Positions 56,659-64,000 of a DNA stretch of 64,000 nucleotides are shown here, piece after piece. The notes beneath the pieces were generated by a model, which had not been told where the DNA came from, searched no databases, and saw only the letters and a program-made list of their open reading frames with translations. Both the position numbers and the translations under genes were made by a program. The number at the start of each line of letters is the position of its first letter. Positions within the stretch are counted from its first letter, which is position 1. Source of the stretch: Sulfurospirillum multivorans DSM 12446 (GTDB lineage Bacteria > Campylobacterota > Campylobacteria > Campylobacterales > Sulfurospirillaceae); contig NZ_CP007201.1 in NCBI RefSeq assembly GCF_000568815.1, forward strand, positions 2,861,654 to 2,925,653, in the 5' to 3' direction.

Positions 56659-57321
56659 ATGATGAGTAGAAAACGTTCAACTTTTACGACTGAGTTTAAA
56701 ACGCACGTTGTTCTTGAAGCGCTTCAAGGGGAACTAACCATTTCACAATTAGCCACTAAATATGCTATTACATCTAAAAACATTCTCAATTGGAAACAAC
56801 TTTTTTTAGACAATGCCGCGCTTGCTTTTGAAGCTACTGACTCAACCAAATCTTCCAAAGCCGAACTTGCCAAGCTCAAAAAGGAGAATGAAAAACTAAA
56901 CGCTAAACTCAATAACGTAGCTTCGCAAAGGGATGCGGCGATCACGAAACTTCAAGGACTCGATGTCGCTGTCAAAAAGAAGCTCATCGATACACACTAC
57001 AGCAAGCTCTCTATTGCTAGGCAATGTGAAATTATCAATCTGAATCGCACTTCTCTTTATTATGCACCCAAACCAACCGATGACAAAGACGCAAAAATCA
57101 TCAATCGAATTCAGGAAATTCACACATCCATCTCCTCCGCTTACGGTTACCGTATGATGCATCAGCAACTGATTAAAGAGGGGTATCGTATTGGCGTCAA
57201 TAAAGTACACAAGCTTATGAAAATGATGGAGCTACAAGCGAAACAGAAACAGGATGATCAAAACAAGATTCATCCCTATCTCTTACACGATCTTTCCCTT
57301 GCAAAACCAACTAAATTATAG
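56659..57321 (+). CDS. IS3-type OrfA fused to the start of OrfB, catalytic domain missing
   Basis: This 220-residue frame has an N-terminal transposase_8 helix-turn-helix and coiled coil nearly identical to 47546-47854. It then continues without a frameshift into an OrfB-like HTH_21 region (IARQCEIINLNRTSLYYAPK and ISSAYGYRMMHQQLIKEGYR). It ends before any DDE (rve) core. IS3 elements normally make OrfAB by frameshifting, so an in-frame fusion lacking catalysis is either a remnant or a retained DNA-binding protein. GGGGAG precedes the start. TTACATGTAA lies on both sides (56598, 57322). Confidence 0.75.
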   Translation: MMSRKRSTFTTEFKTHVVLEALQGELTISQLATKYAITSKNILNWKQLFLDNAALAFEATDSTKSSKAELAKLKKENEKLNAKLNNVASQRDAAITKLQGLDVAVKKKLIDTHYSKLSIARQCEIINLNRTSLYYAPKPTDDKDAKIINRIQEIHTSISSAYGYRMMHQQLIKEGYRIGVNKVHKLMKMMELQAKQKQDDQNKIHPYLLHDLSLAKPTKL

Positions 57322-57355
57322 TTTACATGTAAACATAATATTTAGGACTGAAGGC

Positions 57356-57754
57356 TTAGTTAATCAATAAATAATCTAAGGCAATGATCTCACGCTGTTT
57401 TTTCTCTAACGTATGGCTTCGCGCATTCATCAACCTTCTGTTGTGCGCGATAGATAAGCTTTGCAACGCACACCATACCACATCTCGCTCCGTTGTAACT
57501 TTTTCCACCATGAATGTTAATTTTTGATTCTCTTTAACATACTGTTCAACCCTTCTTTTTAATGCTTTTTTGGATCTTTGCGTCTCAAATATCTGTGAAG
57601 CATTGGCTAAGAATTGTTGTTTCCACATCGAAAGATTTTCAACGGTTGTTCCATATTGGGTGGCAATCTCTATGAGGTTAGGTTTTCCGTGTAACAATTC
57701 AAGAACAATTTTTGTCTTTAGTTCAGTGCTAAAGGTTATGGGTGATTGATTCAT
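57356..57754 (-). CDS. OrfA-like helix-turn-helix protein
   Basis: This 132-residue protein has a transposase_8-type N-terminus (FSTELKTKIVLELLHGKPNL, then NLSMWKQQFLANA), a basic coiled-coil middle (KKALKRRVEQYVKENQKL) and a novel tail (NARSHTLEKKQREIIALDYL). No OrfB follows. It is diverged from the other two OrfA-like genes and convergent with one of them. Intact length and a ribosome-binding site (AAGGAGGAATT) suggest it may be expressed. Confidence 0.7.
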   Translation of the reverse strand: MNQSPITFSTELKTKIVLELLHGKPNLIEIATQYGTTVENLSMWKQQFLANASQIFETQRSKKALKRRVEQYVKENQKLTFMVEKVTTERDVVWCALQSLSIAHNRRLMNARSHTLEKKQREIIALDYLLIN

Positions 57755-58058
57755 AAATTCCTCCTTTATCCATTTGGAAATTATTCAATTACCCCAATCT
57801 TAACACTAAAGCATCCAATAAGCAGTAAATGGTTGGTAACAATTCAAAATAGTTGTATATTTGTATATTTTACGTTTATTTATGCTCTAGTAGTTTACGA
57901 CATACCCGTTATAATCGGATAAAAATGCTCAAAATACCTCTGAAATACTTTCATGTGCCATTTGAAAAATCGTCTTATATTTCTGAGATGAATGATATAT
58001 TTTAAAAATAATTGAATTTATTTTTTTAGTTTTATAACTTTAGAGGTATAATGAGTCC
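57755..58058. other. Intergenic region before two-component genes
   Basis: This 304-base AT-rich gap lies between the divergent OrfA-like and response-regulator genes. TATAAT at 57910-57915 could be a -10 element for the two-component operon, although no good -35 is visible. I see no gene or RNA here. Confidence 0.4.
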
Positions 58059-58727
58059 ATGATAAAAATTTTACTGATTGAAGATGATGTCGAATTAGCA
58101 CGTCTCCTTCAACGCATACTTTTAACAGAAGAAGTCGAAACAGTCATGGCTTTTAATCCTGTTGAGGGGTTGAAAATCCTTGAGCATGAGACATTTGATG
58201 CCCTCGTGTTGGATCTTTCCCTACCCCAAATTGATGGCTTAGATGTCTGTCGCACCGTGAGGGCATCGTTTCCAGATCTTCCCATTATTATCTCATCTGC
58301 AAGGTCAGATACCGTCGATAAGATCATTGGTTTTGAACTCGGGGCAGATGATTATCTTCCAAAGCCTTATGAACCAATAGAATTAGCCTTTAGATTACGC
58401 GCTATTTTACGAAGAGGCATTCACGTAAAAACATCTTCGGAAGTTTTTAGTATTGATGAAAAACAACATGTTATCAAACGCAATAATCGTGAATTGAACC
58501 TCACAAAAGCTGAATATGATATTATGGCTTTTCTGCTTGACAAAGAAGGTTTTGTTATCTCACGCGAAGAGCTTTTGCTCAATATCAATTCGATTAAATT
58601 TCAAAGTGGACTCAAAAGTATTGATGTTATTATTGGACGAATTCGTCAAAAAATAGGCGATGATCCCAAAAATCCTCATTCTATCCTCTCTGTCAGAGGG
58701 GTAGGGTATAAATTTATCAATGCGTAA
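58059..58727 (+). CDS. OmpR-family response regulator
   Basis: This 222-residue protein has a receiver domain (acidic pair in LIEDDVELA, phospho-acceptor D52 in LVLDLSLPQIDG, lysine in YLPKPYEPIEL) and an OmpR winged helix (ending HSILSVRGVGYKFINA). It overlaps the histidine kinase gene by eight bases. Being adjacent to the molybdoenzyme operon, it is the best candidate to act on the duplicated ATCTGT-bearing promoters, but this is inferred from position only. Confidence 0.93.
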   Translation: MIKILLIEDDVELARLLQRILLTEEVETVMAFNPVEGLKILEHETFDALVLDLSLPQIDGLDVCRTVRASFPDLPIIISSARSDTVDKIIGFELGADDYLPKPYEPIELAFRLRAILRRGIHVKTSSEVFSIDEKQHVIKRNNRELNLTKAEYDIMAFLLDKEGFVISREELLLNINSIKFQSGLKSIDVIIGRIRQKIGDDPKNPHSILSVRGVGYKFINA

Positions 58728-60021
58728 TATTTCAATTATTAAACTTATCTCCTTTTTTTTTATTTTGGCGCTTGTCGTTATTAATATCTCTTTTACCATT
58801 GAATACAACAGGCAAATTAAGGACTTAAACTACTTTACCTTTCAACGTTTTATGATGGGAATGCGCACGATTGGAGAAGAGCCTCACAATAAGGATGCTC
58901 TGCTTGCAGAGCTTGGTATTAAACTAAGCGATACTCCAAAAAATGAGATACGCACCAACGGCAAAAAACTTCTTGAAGATTCGTATTGTGATATGATTTT
59001 GTATCACAATACACTCTATTTTGTCCCACGCGATCCCCCTCCTCCTAAAAAAGCTATGGTTAAAATCATGCTATTAGCAGGCATTGCTCCAAAGTCTGAT
59101 GAAGAAGTCATTTCAATGGATGATCGACCCGCACTTGAAAACTTAGAAAATTTTTCACTCAATCGTTTATGGATTTTATGGGGAACCATGAATGTCGTAA
59201 CCGTGATCTTTTTTATTATTGTCTTACGCAAGCTATTACGACTCCGTAATTTAAAAAGTGCTATTCGCGCGTTTGGTGATCAAACAATCTTTCAAGAAAT
59301 CCCCGTAGATAGTAAAGATGAATTGGGAGAAATTGCGGCTGAATTTAATCTCGCTATGAAAAAAATTCACCTCTTGAAAGAATCTCGAACGCTCTTTTTG
59401 CGCAATATTTTACATGAGCTTAGAACACCTGTCATGAAAGGAAAAATCCTCGCAAGCATTATTAAAGATGACGAGTTTAAAGGACAGCTCAGGCAGATAT
59501 TTATTCGGCAAGAGGTGCTTTTAGGCGAAATGGTCAAAGTTGAAAAATTGGCTTCTAACGAATGGATATTATCCACCAAAGAGTACCGCTTGGTGGACAT
59601 TTTAGACCATGCAATTGACCTTCTTTTGATGCACGATACAAAGCGCATCTGTATTAATGCCGAAGATACGACGCCTATTCTTATGGCTGATTTTGAGCTT
59701 TTAGCCACGGCTGTTAAAAACTTACTGGATAATGCCCTCAAATATTCTAAAAATGACGTTATCGTTGATATATGTCCCGATCATATTAGTATCTGCAGTG
59801 ATGGTGAAAAAATTCCTGAACAACGACTAGATTTTACACGCGCCTTTAACCGTGATATAGAAAGTACCAGTATTGGTTTGGGGCTTGGACTTTATATCGC
59901 CAACAGTATTATTTTGAAACACTCATTTGATCTTCTTTACCATCATGAAAATGGGAAAAACTATTTTCGCATCTTTTTTCAACCCATCTTACATAAGCCA
60001 TACGAAGAAACTTCTGCCTAA
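58720..60021 (+). CDS. Sensor histidine kinase
   Basis: This 433-residue membrane kinase has TM1 at about 6-28, a periplasmic sensor of about 120 residues (with PRDPPPPKKA near 103), TM2 near 150-170 and a HAMP-like linker. The phospho-accepting H232 lies in LRNILHELRTPVMKG, followed by the N-box LLDNALKYS near 337 and G-box GLGLGLYIANSI near 387. Overall it resembles the ArsS-type kinases of Campylobacterota. It pairs with the overlapping response regulator. The signal is unknown. Confidence 0.92.
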   Translation: MRNISIIKLISFFFILALVVINISFTIEYNRQIKDLNYFTFQRFMMGMRTIGEEPHNKDALLAELGIKLSDTPKNEIRTNGKKLLEDSYCDMILYHNTLYFVPRDPPPPKKAMVKIMLLAGIAPKSDEEVISMDDRPALENLENFSLNRLWILWGTMNVVTVIFFIIVLRKLLRLRNLKSAIRAFGDQTIFQEIPVDSKDELGEIAAEFNLAMKKIHLLKESRTLFLRNILHELRTPVMKGKILASIIKDDEFKGQLRQIFIRQEVLLGEMVKVEKLASNEWILSTKEYRLVDILDHAIDLLLMHDTKRICINAEDTTPILMADFELLATAVKNLLDNALKYSKNDVIVDICPDHISICSDGEKIPEQRLDFTRAFNRDIESTSIGLGLGLYIANSIILKHSFDLLYHHENGKNYFRIFFQPILHKPYEETSA

Positions 60022-60158
60022 AATACCTTCAGATGAAGATTAATGCAATCTAAAATAAATAGTTAGTTTAGCCATTGTCTTTGTTGTTAAAGCTTACTGG
60101 AATAGAGTGTACGTAGAGATAATTATTATCTTTTAACTCTATCAAGAAAGGTGCAAAA

Positions 60159-61655
60159 ATGGCATATTCTAGACCTACATACAAACCGCGTTATGAAAAC
60201 TTTATTGGTGGCGAATGGGTTCCACCTCTTAATGGTGAATATTTTGACAACCTCTCACCCGTTGATGGTGAACTTTTAACAAAAATTCCACGCTCTTCGG
60301 AAGCGGATGTCGATGCAGCGGTCGCTGCAGGTGTTAAAGCGTTTGAAACGTACAGACACACTTCGGTCATCGAGCGAAGTACCCTTCTAAATAAAATTGC
60401 CGACAAAATCGAAGCTAACCTCGAAGCGCTCGCTATTGCTGAGACGCTTGACAATGGTAAAGCCGTTCGCGAAACGTTAAATGCGGATGTTCCTTTGGTC
60501 ATTGATCATTTCAGATACTTTGCTTCTGTCATTCGTGGCGAAGCTGGAACCGTTGCAGACCTTGATGAAAATACCATTTCTCAAGAGATTCACGAACCTT
60601 TAGGCGTTGTCGCGCAAATCATTCCATGGAACTTCCCACTCTTAATGGCCGCATGGAAGATTGCTCCAGCAATCGCCGCTGGAAACTGCGTTGTTTTAAA
60701 ACCAGCGAGTGCAACCCCAATGTCAATCCTCCTTTTAATGGAAACCATCCAAGATGTGTTACCAAAAGGCGTGGTCAATATCATTAACGGTGCAGGCGGG
60801 AAAATCGGCAAGCATCTTGCCACGCACCCAGACATCAAAAAAGTAGGCTTTACGGGTGAGACGACGACTGGTCAGCTCATCATGCAGTACGCTACTGAAA
60901 ATATTATTCCTTCTACACTTGAACTCGGTGGTAAATCGCCTAATGTTTTCTTTGAATCCATTATGGCGAAAGACGATGAATTTTTTGACAAAGCGATCGA
61001 AGGCTTGGTACTCTTTGCCTTTAACAGTGGCGAAGTCTGCACATGCCCTTCACGCGCACTCATTCAAGAGTCCATCTATGAGCCGTTTATGAAACGTGTT
61101 CTAGAGCGCGTTAAAGCGATCACCCAAGAAAATCCTCTTGATCCGACGACCAAAATGGGAGCGCAAGCTTCAGTCAATCAAAAAGAGAAAATCTTGGATT
61201 ATATTCGCATCGGTAAAGAAGAAGGGGCTGAATGCCTTATCGGTGGAGCTGAGTATAAAAACAAAACCTTCCCAAAAGGCAATTACATTCAACCAACCAT
61301 CTTCAAAGGTCACAATAAAATGCGTATCTTCCAAGAAGAGATTTTTGGACCTGTGCTATGTGTGACTACCTTTAAAGATGAAGCCGAAGCGCTTGCCATT
61401 GCCAATGACACGATTTACGGTCTAGGCTCAGGCGTGTGGTCAAGAGACGCGCATCAACTCCACAGCATGTCACGTGGCATTGAAGCGGGACGTGTGTGGG
61501 TCAACTGCTACCATCTCTACCCATCACATGCCTCTTTTGGTGGGTATAAAAAATCAGGTATCGGTCGTGAGACGCACATGATGATGCTTAATGCCTATCG
61601 CCATACCAAAAACATCTTGACGTCCTACAATAAAAATAAATTAGGCTTCTTTTAG
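60159..61655 (+). CDS. NAD(P)-dependent aldehyde dehydrogenase
   Basis: This 498-residue ALDH has the PWNFPLLMAAWKIAPAIAAG cofactor region near 151, the catalytic glutamate in LELGGKSPN near 257 and the catalytic cysteine in FNSGEVCTCPSRALI near 290. N-terminal YENFIGGEWVPP and the pairing with a DUF779 gene are typical of acetaldehyde-type (AldB/ExaC-like) dehydrogenases. It oxidises short aldehydes to acids in the cytosol. AAAGGTGC precedes the ATG. A hairpin separates it from the next gene. Confidence 0.93.
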   Translation: MAYSRPTYKPRYENFIGGEWVPPLNGEYFDNLSPVDGELLTKIPRSSEADVDAAVAAGVKAFETYRHTSVIERSTLLNKIADKIEANLEALAIAETLDNGKAVRETLNADVPLVIDHFRYFASVIRGEAGTVADLDENTISQEIHEPLGVVAQIIPWNFPLLMAAWKIAPAIAAGNCVVLKPASATPMSILLLMETIQDVLPKGVVNIINGAGGKIGKHLATHPDIKKVGFTGETTTGQLIMQYATENIIPSTLELGGKSPNVFFESIMAKDDEFFDKAIEGLVLFAFNSGEVCTCPSRALIQESIYEPFMKRVLERVKAITQENPLDPTTKMGAQASVNQKEKILDYIRIGKEEGAECLIGGAEYKNKTFPKGNYIQPTIFKGHNKMRIFQEEIFGPVLCVTTFKDEAEALAIANDTIYGLGSGVWSRDAHQLHSMSRGIEAGRVWVNCYHLYPSHASFGGYKKSGIGRETHMMMLNAYRHTKNILTSYNKNKLGFF

Positions 61656-61666
61656 CCTACCCAAAC

Positions 61667-61688
61667 GCATGGGCATCAAAGCCCATGC
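61667..61688 (+). terminator. Hairpin between aldehyde dehydrogenase and DUF779 genes
   Basis: GCATGGGC-ATCAAA-GCCCATGC, an 8-bp perfect stem, is followed by ACCTCTTTTT. It would weaken or end transcription before the DUF779 gene. Confidence 0.7.
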
Positions 61689-61711
61689 ACCTCTTTTTGA
61701 AAGGAGCTCAA

Positions 61712-62089
61712 ATGAGCATCCATCGTCTGAGTGCGACAGCTGAAGCGCTTAAAGTCATCGAAATGCTCAAACGTGAGTACGGAGAACTTGTTTTCAATCA
61801 AAGTGGGGGCTGTTGCGATGGCACGGCACCGATGTGTTATGAAAAAAAAGATTTTCACGTTCCTTCCCGCAATGTCAAAATGGGTGAAGTCGGTGGCTGT
61901 GAGTTTTTCATCGACAAAGACCAATTTGAATATTTTCGTTACTCTCAAATCGTCTTAGATGTGAAAGAAGAAAAAGCCGCGTTTGGCAACTCTTTTTCAT
62001 TGGAAATTGATGAAGGGTATCAGTTTATTACACGTTCGCGTATTTTTAGCGATGAAGAAAACAGGCTTTTGAGAGAACAGGAGAAGTGA
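61712..62089 (+). CDS. DUF779 protein, aldehyde-dehydrogenase partner
   Basis: This 125-residue protein has the family cysteine block QSGGCCDGTAPMCYEK near 33-48 and GCEFFIDKDQFEY near 65. DUF779 genes regularly accompany acetaldehyde dehydrogenase genes; the function is not known. The ATG at 61712 follows AAAGGAGCTCA and is preferred over an upstream in-frame start inside the hairpin. Confidence 0.86.
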   Translation: MSIHRLSATAEALKVIEMLKREYGELVFNQSGGCCDGTAPMCYEKKDFHVPSRNVKMGEVGGCEFFIDKDQFEYFRYSQIVLDVKEEKAAFGNSFSLEIDEGYQFITRSRIFSDEENRLLREQEK

Positions 62090-62102
62090 AATTCACTTCT
62101 CC
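62080..62102. terminator. Bidirectional terminator between convergent genes
   Basis: GGAGAAGTGAA and TTCACTTCTCC form an 11-bp stem overlapping the DUF779 stop and lying before the stop of the exported-protein gene. Confidence 0.7.
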
Positions 62103-62108
62103 ACTTTG

Positions 62109-62543
62109 TTAGAGTTTCTCTTTATAATCAATAGCGGTGACACTTAGATTATCAAGCGTAATCACTGTCATTAGATCCTCTTTTTTAGGAAAATACGCCA
62201 CATCCTTTTCATTCTCCAAAAGCCCTATCGCATAAGGATATTTCTTAAACTTTGGCATCATAAACATACTCATGACGATACTTGGAACAGCGGTTGCGTC
62301 CATAAGATAAAGCGCACTGTTTTCGCTTAAGTAATTGGGATTGGCTTCAAAAAAAGCTTTCATCACATCGCCTTGAGATTTGGTGTAGGCAATGATAATC
62401 TGCTTGGTTTGCGGTGTAATGCTCATTGTTTTTTCAAACTGATCTTTAATCGCAGGCGCTTGAATCGGCGAGCCCTCTTTCAATGTGTCAGCAAAGAGTC
62501 CAAAAGGCAAAATGAGCGCGATGAGGAGTAGAAGTTTTTTCAT
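62109..62543 (-). CDS. Small exported protein, unrecognised (possible thioredoxin-like fold)
   Basis: This 144-residue protein has a clear signal peptide (MKKLLLLIALILPFGLFADT). The mature part (IQAPAIKDQFEKTMSITPQT, then KQIIIAYTKSQGDVMKAFFE) has the strand-helix order of a thioredoxin-like fold but no CxxC, and no cysteine is visible. It is probably periplasmic. It is monocistronic and convergent with DUF779. Function unknown. Confidence 0.7.
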   Translation of the reverse strand: MKKLLLLIALILPFGLFADTLKEGSPIQAPAIKDQFEKTMSITPQTKQIIIAYTKSQGDVMKAFFEANPNYLSENSALYLMDATAVPSIVMSMFMMPKFKKYPYAIGLLENEKDVAYFPKKEDLMTVITLDNLSVTAIDYKEKL

Positions 62544-62695
62544 AGAATTCCTTTAATTGATAATTATTCTCTGATTGTATCTTTTCAAAGTAAATAGCAG
62601 ATTAACAAAAATTGATCAATCTTCTCAGTAAAGTTTGAAAAAAGCATGCTATACTTTATTCACATTAGACGCTTTACATGTAAAAGGAAATTCCC

Positions 62696-63619
62696 ATGAA
62701 AATTGCTGTGATTACCCCTCTTTTCTCGCGCTCACGTGAGCTGATGAACGAGCTTACCTTTCATTTTCCAGATGTCAAACACAATGCGGACAACACGCTT
62801 AAAACCAAAGAAGATATGATCGCTTTTTTGCACGATGTCGATGGGGCGATTGTCGGGCGTGAAATGATCGACGATGAGATCTTAAGCGCGTGTCCTAGGC
62901 TTAAAATCCTCTCACGTTACGGTGTCGGACTGGACAATCTTGACCTTGACGCGATGCAAAAAAGAGGCGTGAAGCTTGGTTGGAGTGGTGGAACGAACAG
63001 CAATTCGGTCGCCGAAATCACGCTTTCGTTGATGCTTTCACTCATCCGCAACCTGCACATTGCAACGACCCTTTTAAAACAGCACACATGGAAAGTCAAT
63101 GGAGGAAGTGAACTTAGCGGCAAAACCATCGGTCTGTTTGGTTTTGGAAACATCGCCAAGCGTCTGATTGAGCTTTTAAGCCCTTTTCACTGCACCATTC
63201 TTGTCTGCAACCGTACCCACGATGAAGCCGAAGCGCAAAAGTATGGCATCACCTTTGCAACCAAAGAGCGCATTTTAGAAGAAGCGGACATCATCTCTAT
63301 TCATCTGCCACTCACCCCTACGAGTCAAAACCTCTTCTCAACCGATGCATTTAAAGCGATGAAAAAAAGCGCATTTATTATTAACACAGCACGCGGTGGC
63401 ATCATCGATGAAGAAGCGCTCAAAGTGGCGCTTAAAAATGGTGAAATCGCAGGAGCGGGACTGGAAGCGTTTGAGGTAGAGCCTACGCAAAATTGGGAGC
63501 TGATCGACCTTCCAAACCTTGTCTGCACGCCGCATCTTGGGGGAAATTCTAAAGAAAGCATTTTAGCGATGGGCTACGCCTGTATCGATCATCTCAAGAA
63601 TTTTTTTATTATGAAATAA
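62696..63619 (+). CDS. D-2-hydroxyacid dehydrogenase (phosphoglycerate-dehydrogenase-like)
   Basis: This 307-residue NAD-dependent enzyme has SRYGVGLDNLDLDAMQKRGV near 77-96, the nucleotide-binding GKTIGLFGFGNIAKRLIEL near 142, the catalytic Arg in INTARGGIIDEEAL near 231, and Glu/His in the GLEAFEVEP and CTPHLGGNSKES blocks near 256 and 280. There is no regulatory ACT domain, so it is a short form; substrate may be 3-phosphoglycerate or another D-2-hydroxyacid. A TTTACATGTAAA copy directly upstream overlaps the ribosome-binding site region (AAAAGGAAA). Confidence 0.88.
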   Translation: MKIAVITPLFSRSRELMNELTFHFPDVKHNADNTLKTKEDMIAFLHDVDGAIVGREMIDDEILSACPRLKILSRYGVGLDNLDLDAMQKRGVKLGWSGGTNSNSVAEITLSLMLSLIRNLHIATTLLKQHTWKVNGGSELSGKTIGLFGFGNIAKRLIELLSPFHCTILVCNRTHDEAEAQKYGITFATKERILEEADIISIHLPLTPTSQNLFSTDAFKAMKKSAFIINTARGGIIDEEALKVALKNGEIAGAGLEAFEVEPTQNWELIDLPNLVCTPHLGGNSKESILAMGYACIDHLKNFFIMK

Positions 63620-63680
63620 GTTATCAGAATTTTATTCTTTTTAGGTACAATAAGACCGATTTTGTGTTAGCAGGGAAGAA

Positions 63681-64000
63681 ATGGAAGATTCATTCAGTCA
63701 CGCCGAAAAAATAATTGATCAGTTTTTAACAGAGTTCGATCCAAATCGTTACCTCTTTCTGGATGTGCTTTACCGTTTTGAAGAAGAGGATCTTGAGCCG
63801 ATTATCTCTGCCATTTCTCATTGTAAACTCCCCAAGCGTTATGCTTCGTATGTCGATGTTTTACACGAAAAATTTGCCAATAAAGTCGATCTGAATGCCT
63901 CGGATCTTTTTATCTGCACGGATGATGAAATCTACATCAAACGTTATTTTCAAGTTGAAATACCTGAAAACAGTGCAGATCGCAGAGCGTGCGGCATTCC
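63681..64000 (+). CDS. Unrecognised protein, 3' end beyond window
   Basis: An open frame starting MEDSFSHAEKIIDQFLTEFD after AGGGAAGAA runs 106 codons to the window edge. It is acidic and helical, with no signal peptide or known motif (YASYVDVLHEKFANKVDLNA). It starts 62 bases after the dehydrogenase gene on the same strand. No function is proposed. Confidence 0.65.
   Translation, partial: MEDSFSHAEKIIDQFLTEFDPNRYLFLDVLYRFEEEDLEPIISAISHCKLPKRYASYVDVLHEKFANKVDLNASDLFICTDDEIYIKRYFQVEIPENSADRRACGI

Larger units (their letters stand above)
56101..56950. repeat. Duplicated segment, right copy
   Basis: Counterpart of 47016-47854, containing the leader-gene start, 5'-UTR, promoter, AT-rich spacer and IS3 orfA-like gene. 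Here the leader gene and orfA continue beyond the duplicated part, so this is probably the parental copy. Confidence 0.8.

Overview
The window looks like chromosomal DNA of a Sulfurospirillum-type member of the Campylobacterota (Epsilonproteobacteria). The evidence is a NifS/NifU iron-sulfur system, a carboxynorspermidine pathway, Campylobacter-type (MOMP/OprD-like) porins, FliI, and menaquinol-linked molybdoenzyme respiration with DmsABC- and NapFGH-like parts. Genus level is inferred from protein resemblance only.

Region 1 (about 1-29.2 kb) is compact housekeeping chromosome. It holds a response regulator and PAS sensor, YjiHG membrane proteins opposite an M20 amidohydrolase, nspC and carboxynorspermidine dehydrogenase, a Cache chemoreceptor, rdgB, mltA, an MFS/YqaA/Rof-like cluster, moeA-moaE-moaD, nifS-nifU, fliI-folE, and the run tig-clpP-(degenerate GGDEF)-def-comM-nnr-purN-thiG. 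An 84-bp intergenic element ending in a terminator-like hairpin occurs twice, in opposite orientations (12.0 and 18.1 kb).

Region 2 (29.3-29.8 kb) is a tRNA cluster (Pro-His-Arg-Arg-Leu) behind a near-consensus promoter. A 15.7-kb genomic island follows tRNA-Leu (29,748-45,495). It is bounded by 83-bp direct repeats of the tRNA 3' half with 7 mismatches, and carries a tyrosine integrase at the far end and GGTGACG tandem motifs inside both ends. Its cargo is two inverted IS21-family copies, a porin, an electron-transfer-flavoprotein operon (etfB-etfA, an FAD-dependent ene-reductase-like protein, fixC, fixX), a self-inhibited Fic protein and an 86-bp perfect inverted repeat. The operon has lost its head: IS copy 2 joins the first 82 codons of a 2-hydroxyacyl-CoA dehydratase (HgdB/BcrC)-like gene to an etfB missing its first few codons.

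Region 3 (45.6-60 kb) is a respiratory locus. A leftward operon encodes a two-domain leader protein, a Tat-exported molybdopterin oxidoreductase, a four-cluster Fe-S subunit, a DmsC-like anchor, a TorD-like chaperone, NapG-like and NapH-like proteins and a multi-cluster ferredoxin. A two-component system lies to its right. The operon's promoter, leader-gene start and an adjacent IS3-orfA-like gene are duplicated about 9 kb away, upstream of a second porin, which suggests that porin and reductase share regulation.

Region 4 (60.1-64 kb) has an aldehyde dehydrogenase with its DUF779 partner, a small exported protein, a D-2-hydroxyacid dehydrogenase and the start of an unrecognised gene.

The palindrome TTACATGTAA (often TTTACATGTAAA) occurs 25 times by eye, inside and between genes, and never inside the island. 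It is the strongest unexplained signal in the window.
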